The position numbers were made by a program, and so were the translations under genes. Below are positions 1 through 7,241 of a DNA stretch of 21,582 bases, one piece after another. The stretch is from Ignavibacteria bacterium UBA6688. GTDB lineage: Bacteria > Bacteroidota > Ignavibacteria > UBA10030. The stretch spans positions 243 to 21,824 of the forward strand of contig DKJQ01000216.1 in the NCBI GenBank assembly GCA_002454845.1, given 5' to 3'. Every line of letters begins with the position of its first letter. Position 1 is the first letter of the stretch. The notes below the pieces were generated by a model that was given only the letters and a program-made list of their open reading frames with translations, was not told the origin of the DNA and did no database searches.

Positions 1-3
1 CTG

Positions 4-447
4 TTACTCGGTCTTGACGCTGATCGACCGTATGTAATCAACCACGTATGCTATCTCCTTCTTGCTCATCCTCCCTCCCCACGATGGCATCAAAGGTGAT
101 CGATTAACGCCTCTTCCCCCCTGGCTGATGGTCTCAGCTACTCTCACATCGCTGAGTGCATTCATATATGTCACATCGGTAAAGTCTCTTGGCCTGGGGT
201 CAAGGTTGAATGCGTTGAAGCCGTCGCCTTTTCCCTCCTCGCCGTGGCAAACCGAACAATACTTCCGATACAGATGTCTTCCTTGTCGCTGCTCATACGA
301 AAGCAACCTGGACTCAGCGACCTCGTCAACCTTGACCGACGTCTGGAGAGTATCTTCGGTTCCATCCGCTTGCTGCGGCGTGGCGTCTTTTTCCTTGCAG
401 CTCATCAGCAGCATGACGAATGCTGCGATAGCGAAAACATGGGTCAT
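4..447 (-). CDS. Monohaem cytochrome c lipoprotein
   Basis: Small class I cytochrome c, 147 aa. A short hydrophobic N-terminus ends in a lipobox-like LLMSC (Cys17), so the mature protein is probably lipid-anchored in the periplasm. After an acidic linker (residues 20-50) there is one haem c site, CSVCH (64-68), followed by GEEGKGDG. The likely distal ligand is Met120 in SPLMPSWGG, followed by the usual C-terminal helix. It starts 38 bp after the stop of the octahaem cytochrome gene and reads the same way, so it is probably the next gene of the respiratory operon and an electron carrier to or from that complex. No clear Shine-Dalgarno precedes the ATG at 447; no other ATG, GTG or TTG lies just upstream in frame. 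The stop is 3 bases from the window edge, so operon continuation cannot be judged. Confidence 0.9.
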   Translation of the reverse strand: MTHVFAIAAFVMLLMSCKEKDATPQQADGTEDTLQTSVKVDEVAESRLLSYEQRQGRHLYRKYCSVCHGEEGKGDGFNAFNLDPRPRDFTDVTYMNALSDVRVAETISQGGRGVNRSPLMPSWGGRMSKKEIAYVVDYIRSISVKTE

Positions 448-485
448 CAGATGGTACCCGAGATTATGACAGGTTGCGGGAGTTC

Positions 486-2429
486 TTATTTCAAACTCAT
501 CAAGAACACGGTGAGCGCTTCTGCTTCTTCGTCTGTCAGGTTGTTTTTCGGCTCGATCGTTTCAGGCTTGAATGCCTGCGGGTCCTTCAGCCAATGGAAA
601 ATCCAGCCGGGTTTGAGTCGCGAGCCGGCTTTGTCCAATGCCGGTCCGACATATCCACCCTTGAGATTGATCTGGTGGCAAGCCTGACATCCGTATTTTT
701 CATAGTACAGCATTTTGCCTTTGGCCATCCTGGCTTGATCGACTCTCACCTCCCGTTCCACACTATCAGCGATGAACACTTTCTCCATGTAGTCGACCAT
801 CACCTTGATCTCGGCGTCAGACACAAACAGATTGGGCATCCGCTCCGGCAGGATGGGACGAAGGGAATAGGGAATCTTGAAGTACTTCTCGATCCATTTC
901 CTTTGCGCTTGACTGGCTTCAAGCGTCAAGTCGGTTGCAACGAGCCGTCCGCGCCCAAACATCGTGTGGCAGCCGAAGCACGCAAGGTCGTCTACCAACT
1001 TCCCGAATTCCCCTTGCGGTGCGTAGGTGCTCTGCGGTTTTGCAGGAACCTTGAATTCCTCGGGAATTCCCTCCTCCGTATTGCCCAACAGTGCCACGGT
1101 GATCGCCTGAGCTTCTTCGTCGGTGAATTCATAGCTCGGCATCTTCATCGTGGGCGAAAAGACACGCGGACTTTTGACTTTTGTGAAAAGATACGAGGGA
1201 AGTGCCTGTTCGATGCCTGATCTGCCAAAATCGATTTCATAGATCCTTTTCGCGCCGATGGAGGTCAGGTCCGGCCCCATCTCCTCTGCTTTCATCATCC
1301 CGCCGAGTTCATGGCATCCGCTGCAGTTGTATTTCTTGAAGAGTGCCCGGCCTTTTTCGAAATAGGATGGGTCGGGAGTGTGGGGAGGCTGTTCCTCCAT
1401 ATCATAATCGACAAACTCACTCTGGATAGATGCAACAACGGCTGCCAATTCCGTTTCGCTGAACCGGTATCTCGGCATCTCGACACCCGGCTGCAGTCGC
1501 TTTGGATTTTTCATATAACTATAGAGCCATGCCGGATTGGCTTTGCTGGCGACTTTTCCGAGTTCTGTCGCGACAGTACCGCCTCGCCCGTTGATGGAGT
1601 GACAACTGATACAGCGTGCTTCGCTCAAGCGCGTCGCACCCAGTTCTGCGAGCTTCTCCCTTTGCGTCTCCGTCCCGGAGGTCAAAACCGTCGGAAGCCG
1701 ATCAAGGGTCGCATCGTGAGGGAAGGTCTTCAACGTCATCAGGAAATCAGCCAGGATGTTGACCTCTTCGTCGGAGAGAAGAAAATTCGGCATCCTGGTC
1801 TTTACAAAATACGCCTTTGGGTTTTTCAGCCAGTTGACGAGCCAGGAGCGATTGACCTTTGAGCCGATGCCGTCGAGGCTCGGCGTCCACTGTTTCTCAA
1901 CGCCTTCCGTTCTGTGGCAGGCTGCACAGTTCGATTCCTGGATGAGCTTTCGACCCGCTGTGAGAATCGGCGCGTGCAGAACCTCTTTTTCCTTGTGGCA
2001 CTTGCCGCACGACGCCTCCATGAATTTGGTGGGGTGCATCGGTTTGTCCCAGTATTCGACCTTGCCGACAGATCCCTTGTAGGTTGTTGCCGCGCCCTGA
2101 CCTTCATGGCACACGGTGCATCCGAATTCCTCAAAGTCGTGATCGATCCGCGGGTGTGCGCGAAACGGTTGGCGGGCCTCTTGCAGTGCCGGTTCGCTGA
2201 GACCGAGATGACACGTACCGCAACGGTCGATCCGGTCCAATCCCCGGACCCACACCTGCTTGATCCCGATCTCTGCGGGCTTCACCTTCTGAGGAAGTTC
2301 CGTGATGAGGTCGTTGTATTCATATTGGTACCATTTCCACTCGCGAAAGAAATCTTTCAACGGAGCAACAGCAAGCACCAGTAAGAAAACGACACCGGAG
2401 AGTGCGAACGAGAGCCTGAGTTTAGTCAT
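486..2429 (-). CDS. Membrane-anchored octahaem cytochrome c subunit of the Rieske/cytochrome b cluster
   Basis: 647 aa with one N-terminal transmembrane anchor (about residues 7-24) and eight CxxCH haem sites starting at Cys70, 104, 141, 168, 273, 369, 484 and 581. The first three are closely spaced and lack an MP motif. From the fourth on, the protein is five class I cytochrome c domains of about 100 aa. Domains 4-7 each have a Met-Pro ligand motif followed by an acidic S/T-D/E-x-E helix start (TRMPNF, VEMPRY, MKMPSY, ERMPNL). In the eighth the equivalent is IEPKNNLTDEE, without Met. It lies 84 bp after the subunit IV gene and likely replaces cytochrome c1/f as the electron acceptor or donor of the complex. 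The ATG at 2429 has only a weak Shine-Dalgarno; an in-frame TGA two codons upstream fixes the 5' limit. Function in the complex is inferred from context. Confidence 0.93.
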   Translation of the reverse strand: MTKLRLSFALSGVVFLLVLAVAPLKDFFREWKWYQYEYNDLITELPQKVKPAEIGIKQVWVRGLDRIDRCGTCHLGLSEPALQEARQPFRAHPRIDHDFEEFGCTVCHEGQGAATTYKGSVGKVEYWDKPMHPTKFMEASCGKCHKEKEVLHAPILTAGRKLIQESNCAACHRTEGVEKQWTPSLDGIGSKVNRSWLVNWLKNPKAYFVKTRMPNFLLSDEEVNILADFLMTLKTFPHDATLDRLPTVLTSGTETQREKLAELGATRLSEARCISCHSINGRGGTVATELGKVASKANPAWLYSYMKNPKRLQPGVEMPRYRFSETELAAVVASIQSEFVDYDMEEQPPHTPDPSYFEKGRALFKKYNCSGCHELGGMMKAEEMGPDLTSIGAKRIYEIDFGRSGIEQALPSYLFTKVKSPRVFSPTMKMPSYEFTDEEAQAITVALLGNTEEGIPEEFKVPAKPQSTYAPQGEFGKLVDDLACFGCHTMFGRGRLVATDLTLEASQAQRKWIEKYFKIPYSLRPILPERMPNLFVSDAEIKVMVDYMEKVFIADSVEREVRVDQARMAKGKMLYYEKYGCQACHQINLKGGYVGPALDKAGSRLKPGWIFHWLKDPQAFKPETIEPKNNLTDEEAEALTVFLMSLK

Positions 2430-2513
2430 GAGTCAATGTGCCGTGAACAGTTTCCGGATACCAGTTTGACGAGTCCATCCCGATGTGTCATGCAAGATCC
2501 CCCGACTCCTCCT

Positions 2514-3257
2514 TCAATAGATTCCTTCCCACGGCCAGGTCCAGCTCCATTCCGGGCCGCGGAACAACGTGCCGATCGCAGTCAGAACAACCACGACCAT
2601 CACGAACCAGGTCATGACCCACCACGAAAGCGGCCGGTGACCAAGCCAGGCGATGAAGCCATGCTCTCGTTTGATAAAATAGGGAGCGAGCATGAATCCC
2701 GTAACGATGAGTGTCGGCATGAGCATCGCATAGACCTTGAAAAGAAGGAGGACAAGCGAAACAATCCCAACCGCTCCGACAAGCGTCAGGAACGTCTCCC
2801 GTCGATGTTCTTTCCAGAGGCCCTCGCCTTTGATGTTGATCTTAAAATAGGGGATGACGATGAGCGCAACGACAGTTACTGTCGGGAGAATGACGCCGCC
2901 CACAACCGGTGGAAAGTAGTGGAGCAGTTCCTGCAGTCCGAGAAAATACCATGGGGCTTTGGCGGGATTGGGCGTATGCTCGGGGTTGGCAATCCACTCC
3001 AGCGGTGCGTCGACGATCAGCGAAAGTACGGCGAGAAGAATGACCATGACTTCAAAAGCGATGATTTCCTTGACGACCAGGTTCGGAAAGGTCATCACCA
3101 TGTTTTCGTCTTCCCTCTTTACACGCGCCGCACTCCGGTTCTTGATGAACGCAAGGCGCTTGGGCGCTTTCTTGATGTCCGCGATTTCCTCAACCTGGAA
3201 GTCTTTTTTCATGAAGAGTCTTTCGATTACGTGTTCTGCCCGTCCAGCGACCGTCAT
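2514..3257 (-). CDS. Cytochrome b C-terminal half (subunit IV / QcrC-like)
   Basis: 247 aa membrane protein matching the C-terminal domain of cytochrome b. The Qo-site motif region reads NPAKAPWYFLGLQELL (about 98-112), so the canonical PEWY is APWY (101-104). Hydrophobic segments lie near 61-82, 118-137, 155-173, 175-193 and 211-232, more than in plant subunit IV, and it ends with a Trp-rich PEWSWTWPW tail. It pairs with the b6-type protein encoded just upstream to form the quinol-oxidising core. The ATG at 3257 is used here; it has no good Shine-Dalgarno and may rely on re-initiation after the upstream stop. A second ATG at 3212 (MKKDFQVEE) is a realistic alternative. The reading frame is the same as that of the upstream cytochrome b6, with one TAA between them. 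Confidence 0.93.
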   Translation of the reverse strand: MTVAGRAEHVIERLFMKKDFQVEEIADIKKAPKRLAFIKNRSAARVKREDENMVMTFPNLVVKEIIAFEVMVILLAVLSLIVDAPLEWIANPEHTPNPAKAPWYFLGLQELLHYFPPVVGGVILPTVTVVALIVIPYFKINIKGEGLWKEHRRETFLTLVGAVGIVSLVLLLFKVYAMLMPTLIVTGFMLAPYFIKREHGFIAWLGHRPLSWWVMTWFVMVVVVLTAIGTLFRGPEWSWTWPWEGIY

Positions 3258-3296
3258 CCGGGCCGTCGAGATCAGGTCGCCGCCCGACGACCACCC

Positions 3297-4007
3297 TTAT
3301 ACTCCTCCATCTTTCCTCACACGCCAGAAATGAATGCCCATCAGCATGGTCGCCGCAACGGGCAGGACAAAGCAATGCAGAACGTAAAATCTCACAAGCG
3401 CATTCTCTCCAACAATATTGCCACCGAGCAACAGGAAAGAAATATTGTCTCCCACTCCAAACGGAACCGCCCGCGCCATGTTCGTGCCGACCGAAATTCC
3501 CCAGAACGCCAACTGGTCCCACGGGAGTAAGTAGCCCGTGTAGCTGAGCAGGATTGTGAACACAAGCAGCACAACACCGATAACCCAATTGAACTCCTTC
3601 GGCGGCCGGTAGGAACCGGTGAAGAACACCCGCAGCATGTGCAGGAACACCACCGCCACCATCGCATGGGCGGCCCAGCGGTGCATATTCCGAAGGAATT
3701 GTCCGGACGAGACGACATACTGCAAGTCCTTCATATCCCAGTAGGCCTGAGGTACCGAAGGGCGATAGTACAACATGAGGAGTGCCCCGGTGACGGTCAG
3801 GACAATGAACAAGCCGAAGGAAAGTCCACCAAGCCCCCACGTGTAGGTGAATTTGACCGAGCGCTTCCGGACTTTGGTGGGATGGATATGGAGGAAAAAG
3901 TTGTAAAAGACCGCTTCCGCCCGTGTCCGGTTGGATTCGGGCAGCCCATGACGAAAGATCGAGCGCCATACTTGTGATGCGAACAATCGCTGCCAGAGGG
4001 ATTTCAT
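3297..4007 (-). CDS. Cytochrome b6-type N-terminal cytochrome b (PetB/QcrB-like)
   Basis: 236 aa, four-helix dihaem cytochrome b of the b6 type. Haem ligands are visible as His109 and His123 in the second helix (MHRWAAHAMVAVVFLHMLR) and His211 and His226 in the fourth (VLHCFVLPVAA, GIHFWRVRK). The 15-residue spacing in the fourth helix is the b6f/Gram-positive spacing rather than the 14 of mitochondrial-type bc1. The loop SYTGYLLPWDQLAFWG (155-170) is the conserved Qo-side cd region. Length fits a split cytochrome b. The start ATG at 4007 overlaps the stop of the upstream Cys-rich gene (ATGA), so translation of the two is likely coupled. Role: transmembrane electron transfer between Qo and Qi quinone sites in the cytoplasmic membrane, presumably with menaquinone in this lineage (inference). 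Confidence 0.96.
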   Translation of the reverse strand: MKSLWQRLFASQVWRSIFRHGLPESNRTRAEAVFYNFFLHIHPTKVRKRSVKFTYTWGLGGLSFGLFIVLTVTGALLMLYYRPSVPQAYWDMKDLQYVVSSGQFLRNMHRWAAHAMVAVVFLHMLRVFFTGSYRPPKEFNWVIGVVLLVFTILLSYTGYLLPWDQLAFWGISVGTNMARAVPFGVGDNISFLLLGGNIVGENALVRFYVLHCFVLPVAATMLMGIHFWRVRKDGGV

Positions 4008-4366
4008 ACTCCGTCTCCAAACGCTGGTCCATGCTTTTCAAATCCGACGTGCGCTTCTTCCACAGCGTCGATCACGAGGGGAAAATATCGATCGAGACCG
4101 CAATCCAGCCGCGATCGCGTTGAGCATCTTCCGTCCGGCGTTTGATGCCGGCACGGGGCACAAACATTCCGGCGAAGGGAGTCGATATACGGCTCAATCC
4201 TGGGATCATGCACGGAAAGAATGGCTTCAACGATTCTCGGGAAATGAGCCCTCAATCCGCACTCTTCTTCCGCGCTCAAGCGACAGTGGCCATGAGGATC
4301 GCTATCCACACAGTGGGCACAGACTCTGGATTGAACGGCTTGCCAATATTGTTCGTTGACTTCCAT
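4004..4366 (-). CDS. Unrecognised protein with duplicated CxxC-x8-C-x7-C motif, coupled to cytochrome b6
   Basis: 120 aa, no signal peptide and no membrane segment, so probably cytoplasmic. It consists of two tandem copies of one unit: cysteines 16, 19, 28, 36 and again 69, 72, 81, 89, with identical spacing, each followed by a CGL..-FP-hydrophobic helix (FPRIVEAI; FPLVIDAV). Four evenly placed cysteines per unit suggest an Fe-S cluster or a zinc site; sequence alone does not decide. I do not recognise the family. The start at 4366 is chosen because a strong Shine-Dalgarno (AAGGAGGAA) lies just before it; an upstream in-frame ATG at 4414 lies inside a repeat-like element and lacks one. The stop overlaps the cytochrome b6 start (ATGA). 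Position between Rieske and cytochrome b genes suggests a cytoplasmic-side redox subunit, an assembly factor or a sensor for the complex. Confidence 0.85.
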   Translation of the reverse strand: MEVNEQYWQAVQSRVCAHCVDSDPHGHCRLSAEEECGLRAHFPRIVEAILSVHDPRIEPYIDSLRRNVCAPCRHQTPDGRCSTRSRLDCGLDRYFPLVIDAVEEAHVGFEKHGPAFGDGV

Positions 4367-4380
4367 GGTGAGTTCCTCCT

Positions 4381-4576
4381 TGGCAGACTGTTGAAAAGCA
4401 AGAATGAGCCACAAATTTCAGCAGGAAGCTTATGACGACAGTTGCGACGGCAACTGTCAGCGTGATTTCTGTTTCTTATTTATGGTCTGGAAAAATCAGA
4501 ATGAGAGTTTTTGCGACCGCTCAGAATCATTCGTGTAATTCGTGGCTAACGAAATGCGTTCTTCAACAACCTGTCA
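4381..4576. repeat. Putative MITE-like element with imperfect terminal inverted repeats
   Basis: The whole gap between the Rieske and Cys-rich genes is framed by imperfect inverted ends. The left end starts TGGCAGACTGTTGAA; the reverse complement of the right end starts TGACAGGTTGTTGAA (12 of 15 identical). Further in, both arms carry AGCCAC(A/G)AATT. The right arm contains ATTCGTGTAATTCGTGG, a type of sequence I associate with dispersed intergenic repeats in many bacteria (recollection, not a search). The outer end supplies the TGA stop of the Rieske gene and the other end abuts the Shine-Dalgarno of the Cys-rich gene. No transposase is present. It may be only a decayed repeat; no target-site duplication is clear. 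Confidence 0.45.
4437..4458. repeat. Perfect 9-bp hairpin inside the intergenic element
   Basis: GACAGTTGC (4437-4445), a GACG tetraloop and GCAACTGTC (4450-4458) form a perfect stem. No T-run follows on the minus strand, so it is a poor terminator. It could be an RNA processing or stability site between the Rieske message and the downstream cistrons, or simply part of the repeat element. Confidence 0.55.
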
Positions 4577-5065
4577 GACTTTAAAAATGACTTCCTCCCC
4601 AACCATCACCCCTTTGTCCACGACTAACTGTCCGTGTTCGTCGAGCGTCATGGCAAACCGCGGCAGCGGACGCGGCGCGGGACCTTCGAGGACATTTCCC
4701 TCTTTGTCAAACTTGCTCCCATGGCAGGGACACGCTATAATCCCTTCTTCCGATTTCCAGTTCGTGATACAACCAAGATGCGTGCAGACGGCGGACACGG
4801 CAGAGAAGTATCCTTCCTTGGCGCGAACGATAAAAACCTTCTGCTCCTTGTTGAGCGTGACGCTCTCCGGCGGAAAATTCTCCGTCGGCCCGGCCTTGAA
4901 TTTTAGCGGCGGCTCGCGCAACACGTTGGGCGAAAGAAATTGCGCCGTCAAGACCGCGCTCCCGACAGCCACGATCCCGATTGCGCCCCCGCCGATCGTC
5001 TCGAGAAAATACCGGCGGGTGAGGATTGAGCTCTCCGGTTGTTCTTTCATGGAATCTTCAGCCAT
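4574..5065 (-). CDS. Rieske [2Fe-2S] protein of the cytochrome b complex
   Basis: 163 aa. The N-terminus carries a twin-arginine-like TRRYFLETIGGG (16-27) followed by a single hydrophobic segment (about 25-43), as usual for Tat-exported, membrane-anchored Rieske proteins. The cluster-binding boxes are intact: CTHLGC (Cys94, His96, Cys99) and CPCHGS (Cys112, Cys114, His115), the latter pair also giving the conserved disulfide partner. GPAPRPLP (128-135) is the conserved proline loop. It takes electrons one at a time from quinol at the Qo site on the periplasmic side. The start at 5065 has a good Shine-Dalgarno (AAGGAGAGG, 7 bases away); a second ATG (residue 6) exists. It begins 18 bp after the flavoprotein gene. 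Its stop codon lies in the edge of a repeat-like element. Confidence 0.96.
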   Translation of the reverse strand: MAEDSMKEQPESSILTRRYFLETIGGGAIGIVAVGSAVLTAQFLSPNVLREPPLKFKAGPTENFPPESVTLNKEQKVFIVRAKEGYFSAVSAVCTHLGCITNWKSEEGIIACPCHGSKFDKEGNVLEGPAPRPLPRFAMTLDEHGQLVVDKGVMVGEEVIFKV

Positions 5066-5083
5066 ATGTCAACCTCTCCTTAC

Positions 5084-6967
5084 TTATACCGGGACTGTTT
5101 CAGACACAGCGTATGCTTCCATGGTAATGCATCCGACAGGGCATCGCATCGCACACAGACCGCATCGGATGCACCGATCTTCATCTTTGATCATCACGGA
5201 GCCGACCAACTCCCCGGACTGTCCCTTCATGACGATCTGGTATTCGCTTTCAAGTTCGGCGAGATCAGCCCCTTCCGCCTCGATTCGCGTGAGCACGACA
5301 AGATCGATGCAATTTTCGGGACAGATATCGACACAACCCCCGCAGAGGATGCATTCCGTTCCGGTTTCTTCACCCGCCGGTTCGAAGATCGTGTTCACCC
5401 AACAATGCAGGCAGCGCGAAGCCTCTTCGATCGCCTGCTCCTCCGTATACCCCAACTCAATCTGGGAGACGCCGATGCGCCTGTCGATCGGCAGTACAGG
5501 GATGGGAACCCGTTGGGTTTTCTCATATCCCCAACTGCGTTTATACTTCTTCGTGTCGTACACGATAATTTCGGCTTCTCGTTCGCTCAGAACGAGTTCG
5601 ACCCCTTCAATCTTGTCCCTGGTGCAATAGTGGTGGATGGATCGGGCGGCTTTCTTGCCGTTCGCGATAGCATCGATCGCGTTCCGCGGACCGAACGACA
5701 CATCCCCTCCCGCGAAGACCCCCGGCGCGGTGGTGGCAAGAGTGGCAGGATCGACTTTGATGGTATTGCGTGGAGTAACCTCAATGCCGTCCCCGGGATG
5801 AATCCACGAGAGATCGGATGTTTGACCGATGGCCATGATGACCGTGTCCGCATCCATGATCTTCTCGGTGTGCGGCGCAAATTTCGGGTTAAAGCGCCCA
5901 TGGTCGTCAAAGACCGATACGCAATCGACAGTCTCCAATCCCGCCACCGCTCCATCTCTTCCGATAATTCTATTCGGACCCCTCCGCGGGTGAATCTCAA
6001 TCCGTTCCTCTCTCGCCTCGGAAATCTCATCCGTGGACGCAGGCATCTCTTTCCAATCCTCAAGGCACACCAGATGGACTTCCTTGGCGCCGAAGCGTAC
6101 GGCAGACCGGGCAACATCCAACGCTTCCGCAACTTCCGTGACATGGCCGACCTCCACGCGCTCTTGCCGCGCCGCCGTCCGGGCGACATCCAGAGCCACG
6201 TTACCGCCACCGATTACGATGACCTTCTTTCCGAGCTCCACGCGGTACCCGAGATTGACGTTGAGCAGGAAATCCACGGCTCGCAGAACACCGTCAAGTT
6301 CCACGCCTTCGATTTGAAGATCGCGGCTTTTGTGTGCGCCAATCGAGATAAAGAAAGCCTGGAATCCCTGCCGCTGGAGATCCGCAAGGGAAAAATCACG
6401 ACCCACGGCGGCATTGAGTTTGAGTTCCACCCCAAGACTGAGAATGGCATTGACCTCAAGACGTATAAGCTCCCGCGGAAGGCGATACTCCGGAACGCCG
6501 AGACGCAACATGCCGCCTGCGACCGATTGGGCTTCGAAGACGGTGACTTCGTAGCCGAGCAGGGCAAGATCATGGGCGCAGGAAAGTCCCGCCGGTCCCG
6601 CCCCCAGCACAGCAACTTTTATCCCGTTTTTCCTGACTGACTTGCCGAAAACTTCTTTGAGCTTCTCCAAATCGAGCATGCTTTCCACACCGTACCGCTC
6701 GCAGGCGAATCGTTTGAGGGCACGGATGGCAATCGGCTGATCGAGCTTCCCAAGACGGCACGCTTGCTCGCACGGTGCGGCGCAAATGCGTCCGCAGATG
6801 GATGCAAACGGATTGGGACGGCGGGCGACGTGATAGGCTTCCCGGTAACGTCCCTCCTCGATCAGCGCAACATAGCGCCCTGCCTCGGTATGCACGGGGC
6901 AGGCCGCCATGCAGGGGAAGTTGGAGTCAAGCCACTCAAGGTTTACGAATTTCAGTTGGTCCGGCAT
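5084..6967 (-). CDS. GltD-like FAD/NAD(P) oxidoreductase with C-terminal 2[4Fe-4S] ferredoxin domain
   Basis: 627 aa soluble flavoprotein. Residues 1-100 form a GltD/dihydropyrimidine-dehydrogenase-type N-terminal Fe-S domain with cysteines 19, 23, 58, 62, 66 and 70. An FAD-binding GAGPAG is at 122-127, an NAD(P)-binding GGGNVA at 253-258 and a second FAD contact, VFAGGD, at 417-422. The C-terminus is a bacterial ferredoxin domain with two CxxCxxCxxxC(P) motifs (Cys539-549 and Cys599-609), plus an extra CLHC at 519-522. There is no glutamate synthase large subunit nearby; the gene sits 3 bp after a small membrane protein gene and 18 bp before the Rieske gene. It therefore most likely links NAD(P)(H), and perhaps ferredoxin, to the quinone/cytochrome b complex. 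The helix after GGGNVALDVAR is longer than in GltD, which I believe is a subfamily trait. The Shine-Dalgarno is weak. Confidence 0.92.
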   Translation of the reverse strand: MPDQLKFVNLEWLDSNFPCMAACPVHTEAGRYVALIEEGRYREAYHVARRPNPFASICGRICAAPCEQACRLGKLDQPIAIRALKRFACERYGVESMLDLEKLKEVFGKSVRKNGIKVAVLGAGPAGLSCAHDLALLGYEVTVFEAQSVAGGMLRLGVPEYRLPRELIRLEVNAILSLGVELKLNAAVGRDFSLADLQRQGFQAFFISIGAHKSRDLQIEGVELDGVLRAVDFLLNVNLGYRVELGKKVIVIGGGNVALDVARTAARQERVEVGHVTEVAEALDVARSAVRFGAKEVHLVCLEDWKEMPASTDEISEAREERIEIHPRRGPNRIIGRDGAVAGLETVDCVSVFDDHGRFNPKFAPHTEKIMDADTVIMAIGQTSDLSWIHPGDGIEVTPRNTIKVDPATLATTAPGVFAGGDVSFGPRNAIDAIANGKKAARSIHHYCTRDKIEGVELVLSEREAEIIVYDTKKYKRSWGYEKTQRVPIPVLPIDRRIGVSQIELGYTEEQAIEEASRCLHCWVNTIFEPAGEETGTECILCGGCVDICPENCIDLVVLTRIEAEGADLAELESEYQIVMKGQSGELVGSVMIKDEDRCIRCGLCAMRCPVGCITMEAYAVSETVPV

Positions 6968-6970
6968 CGG

Positions 6971-7204
6971 TCAACGATTCTGCTTCCAACTATTGTGCCC
7001 GCGCATGGAGAGTATCAGAGCGCCACCGACCGCGACGAGCAGGAACGCCGCCCCGGCTATGGACACCGGGGACCACGTAATGGTCACCTGAAAACGTTGG
7101 GGCGCTTCACCGGTTGAGTAGACATCACTCAAAAACAGCAGGAGCCCCGCAACAAAACAGAGAGCTGTTGACACCACCGCAGTTTGCCATCGTGACTCGT
7201 TCAT
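6971..7204 (-). CDS. Small two-helix membrane protein in the respiratory cluster
   Basis: 77 aa, two hydrophobic segments (about 10-27 and 48-66) joined by a short polar loop, with a basic C-terminus (SMRGHNSWKQNR) that suggests a cytoplasmic tail. The start at 7204 has a strong purine-rich Shine-Dalgarno (AGGGAGGG); a longer form from 7234 is unlikely. It ends 3 bp before the flavoprotein start and follows the cupredoxin gene by 37 bp. I recognise no family. Its place suggests a membrane anchor or docking subunit for the soluble flavoprotein on the Rieske/cytochrome b complex, which is inference from context only. Confidence 0.8.
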   Translation of the reverse strand: MNESRWQTAVVSTALCFVAGLLLFLSDVYSTGEAPQRFQVTITWSPVSIAGAAFLLVAVGGALILSMRGHNSWKQNR

Positions 7205-7241
7205 CGGTTTTCCCTCCCTGATGTTCGACCACACCGGCCGC

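Noticed and set aside
2436..3530. Long plus-strand ORF of 364 codons
   Set aside because: It is antisense to the cytochrome b genes, with a Arg/Asp/His-rich composition typical of a shadow frame and no domain.
5039..6640. Long plus-strand ORF of 533 codons
   Set aside because: Antisense to the well-supported flavoprotein gene; His/Arg/Asp-rich and without recognisable motifs.
5084..6967. Apparent internal duplication (ALDVART ... ALDVARS) in the flavoprotein
   Set aside because: I recall the same longer helix in related FAD oxidoreductases of this subfamily, so it is probably not a recent event in this gene.
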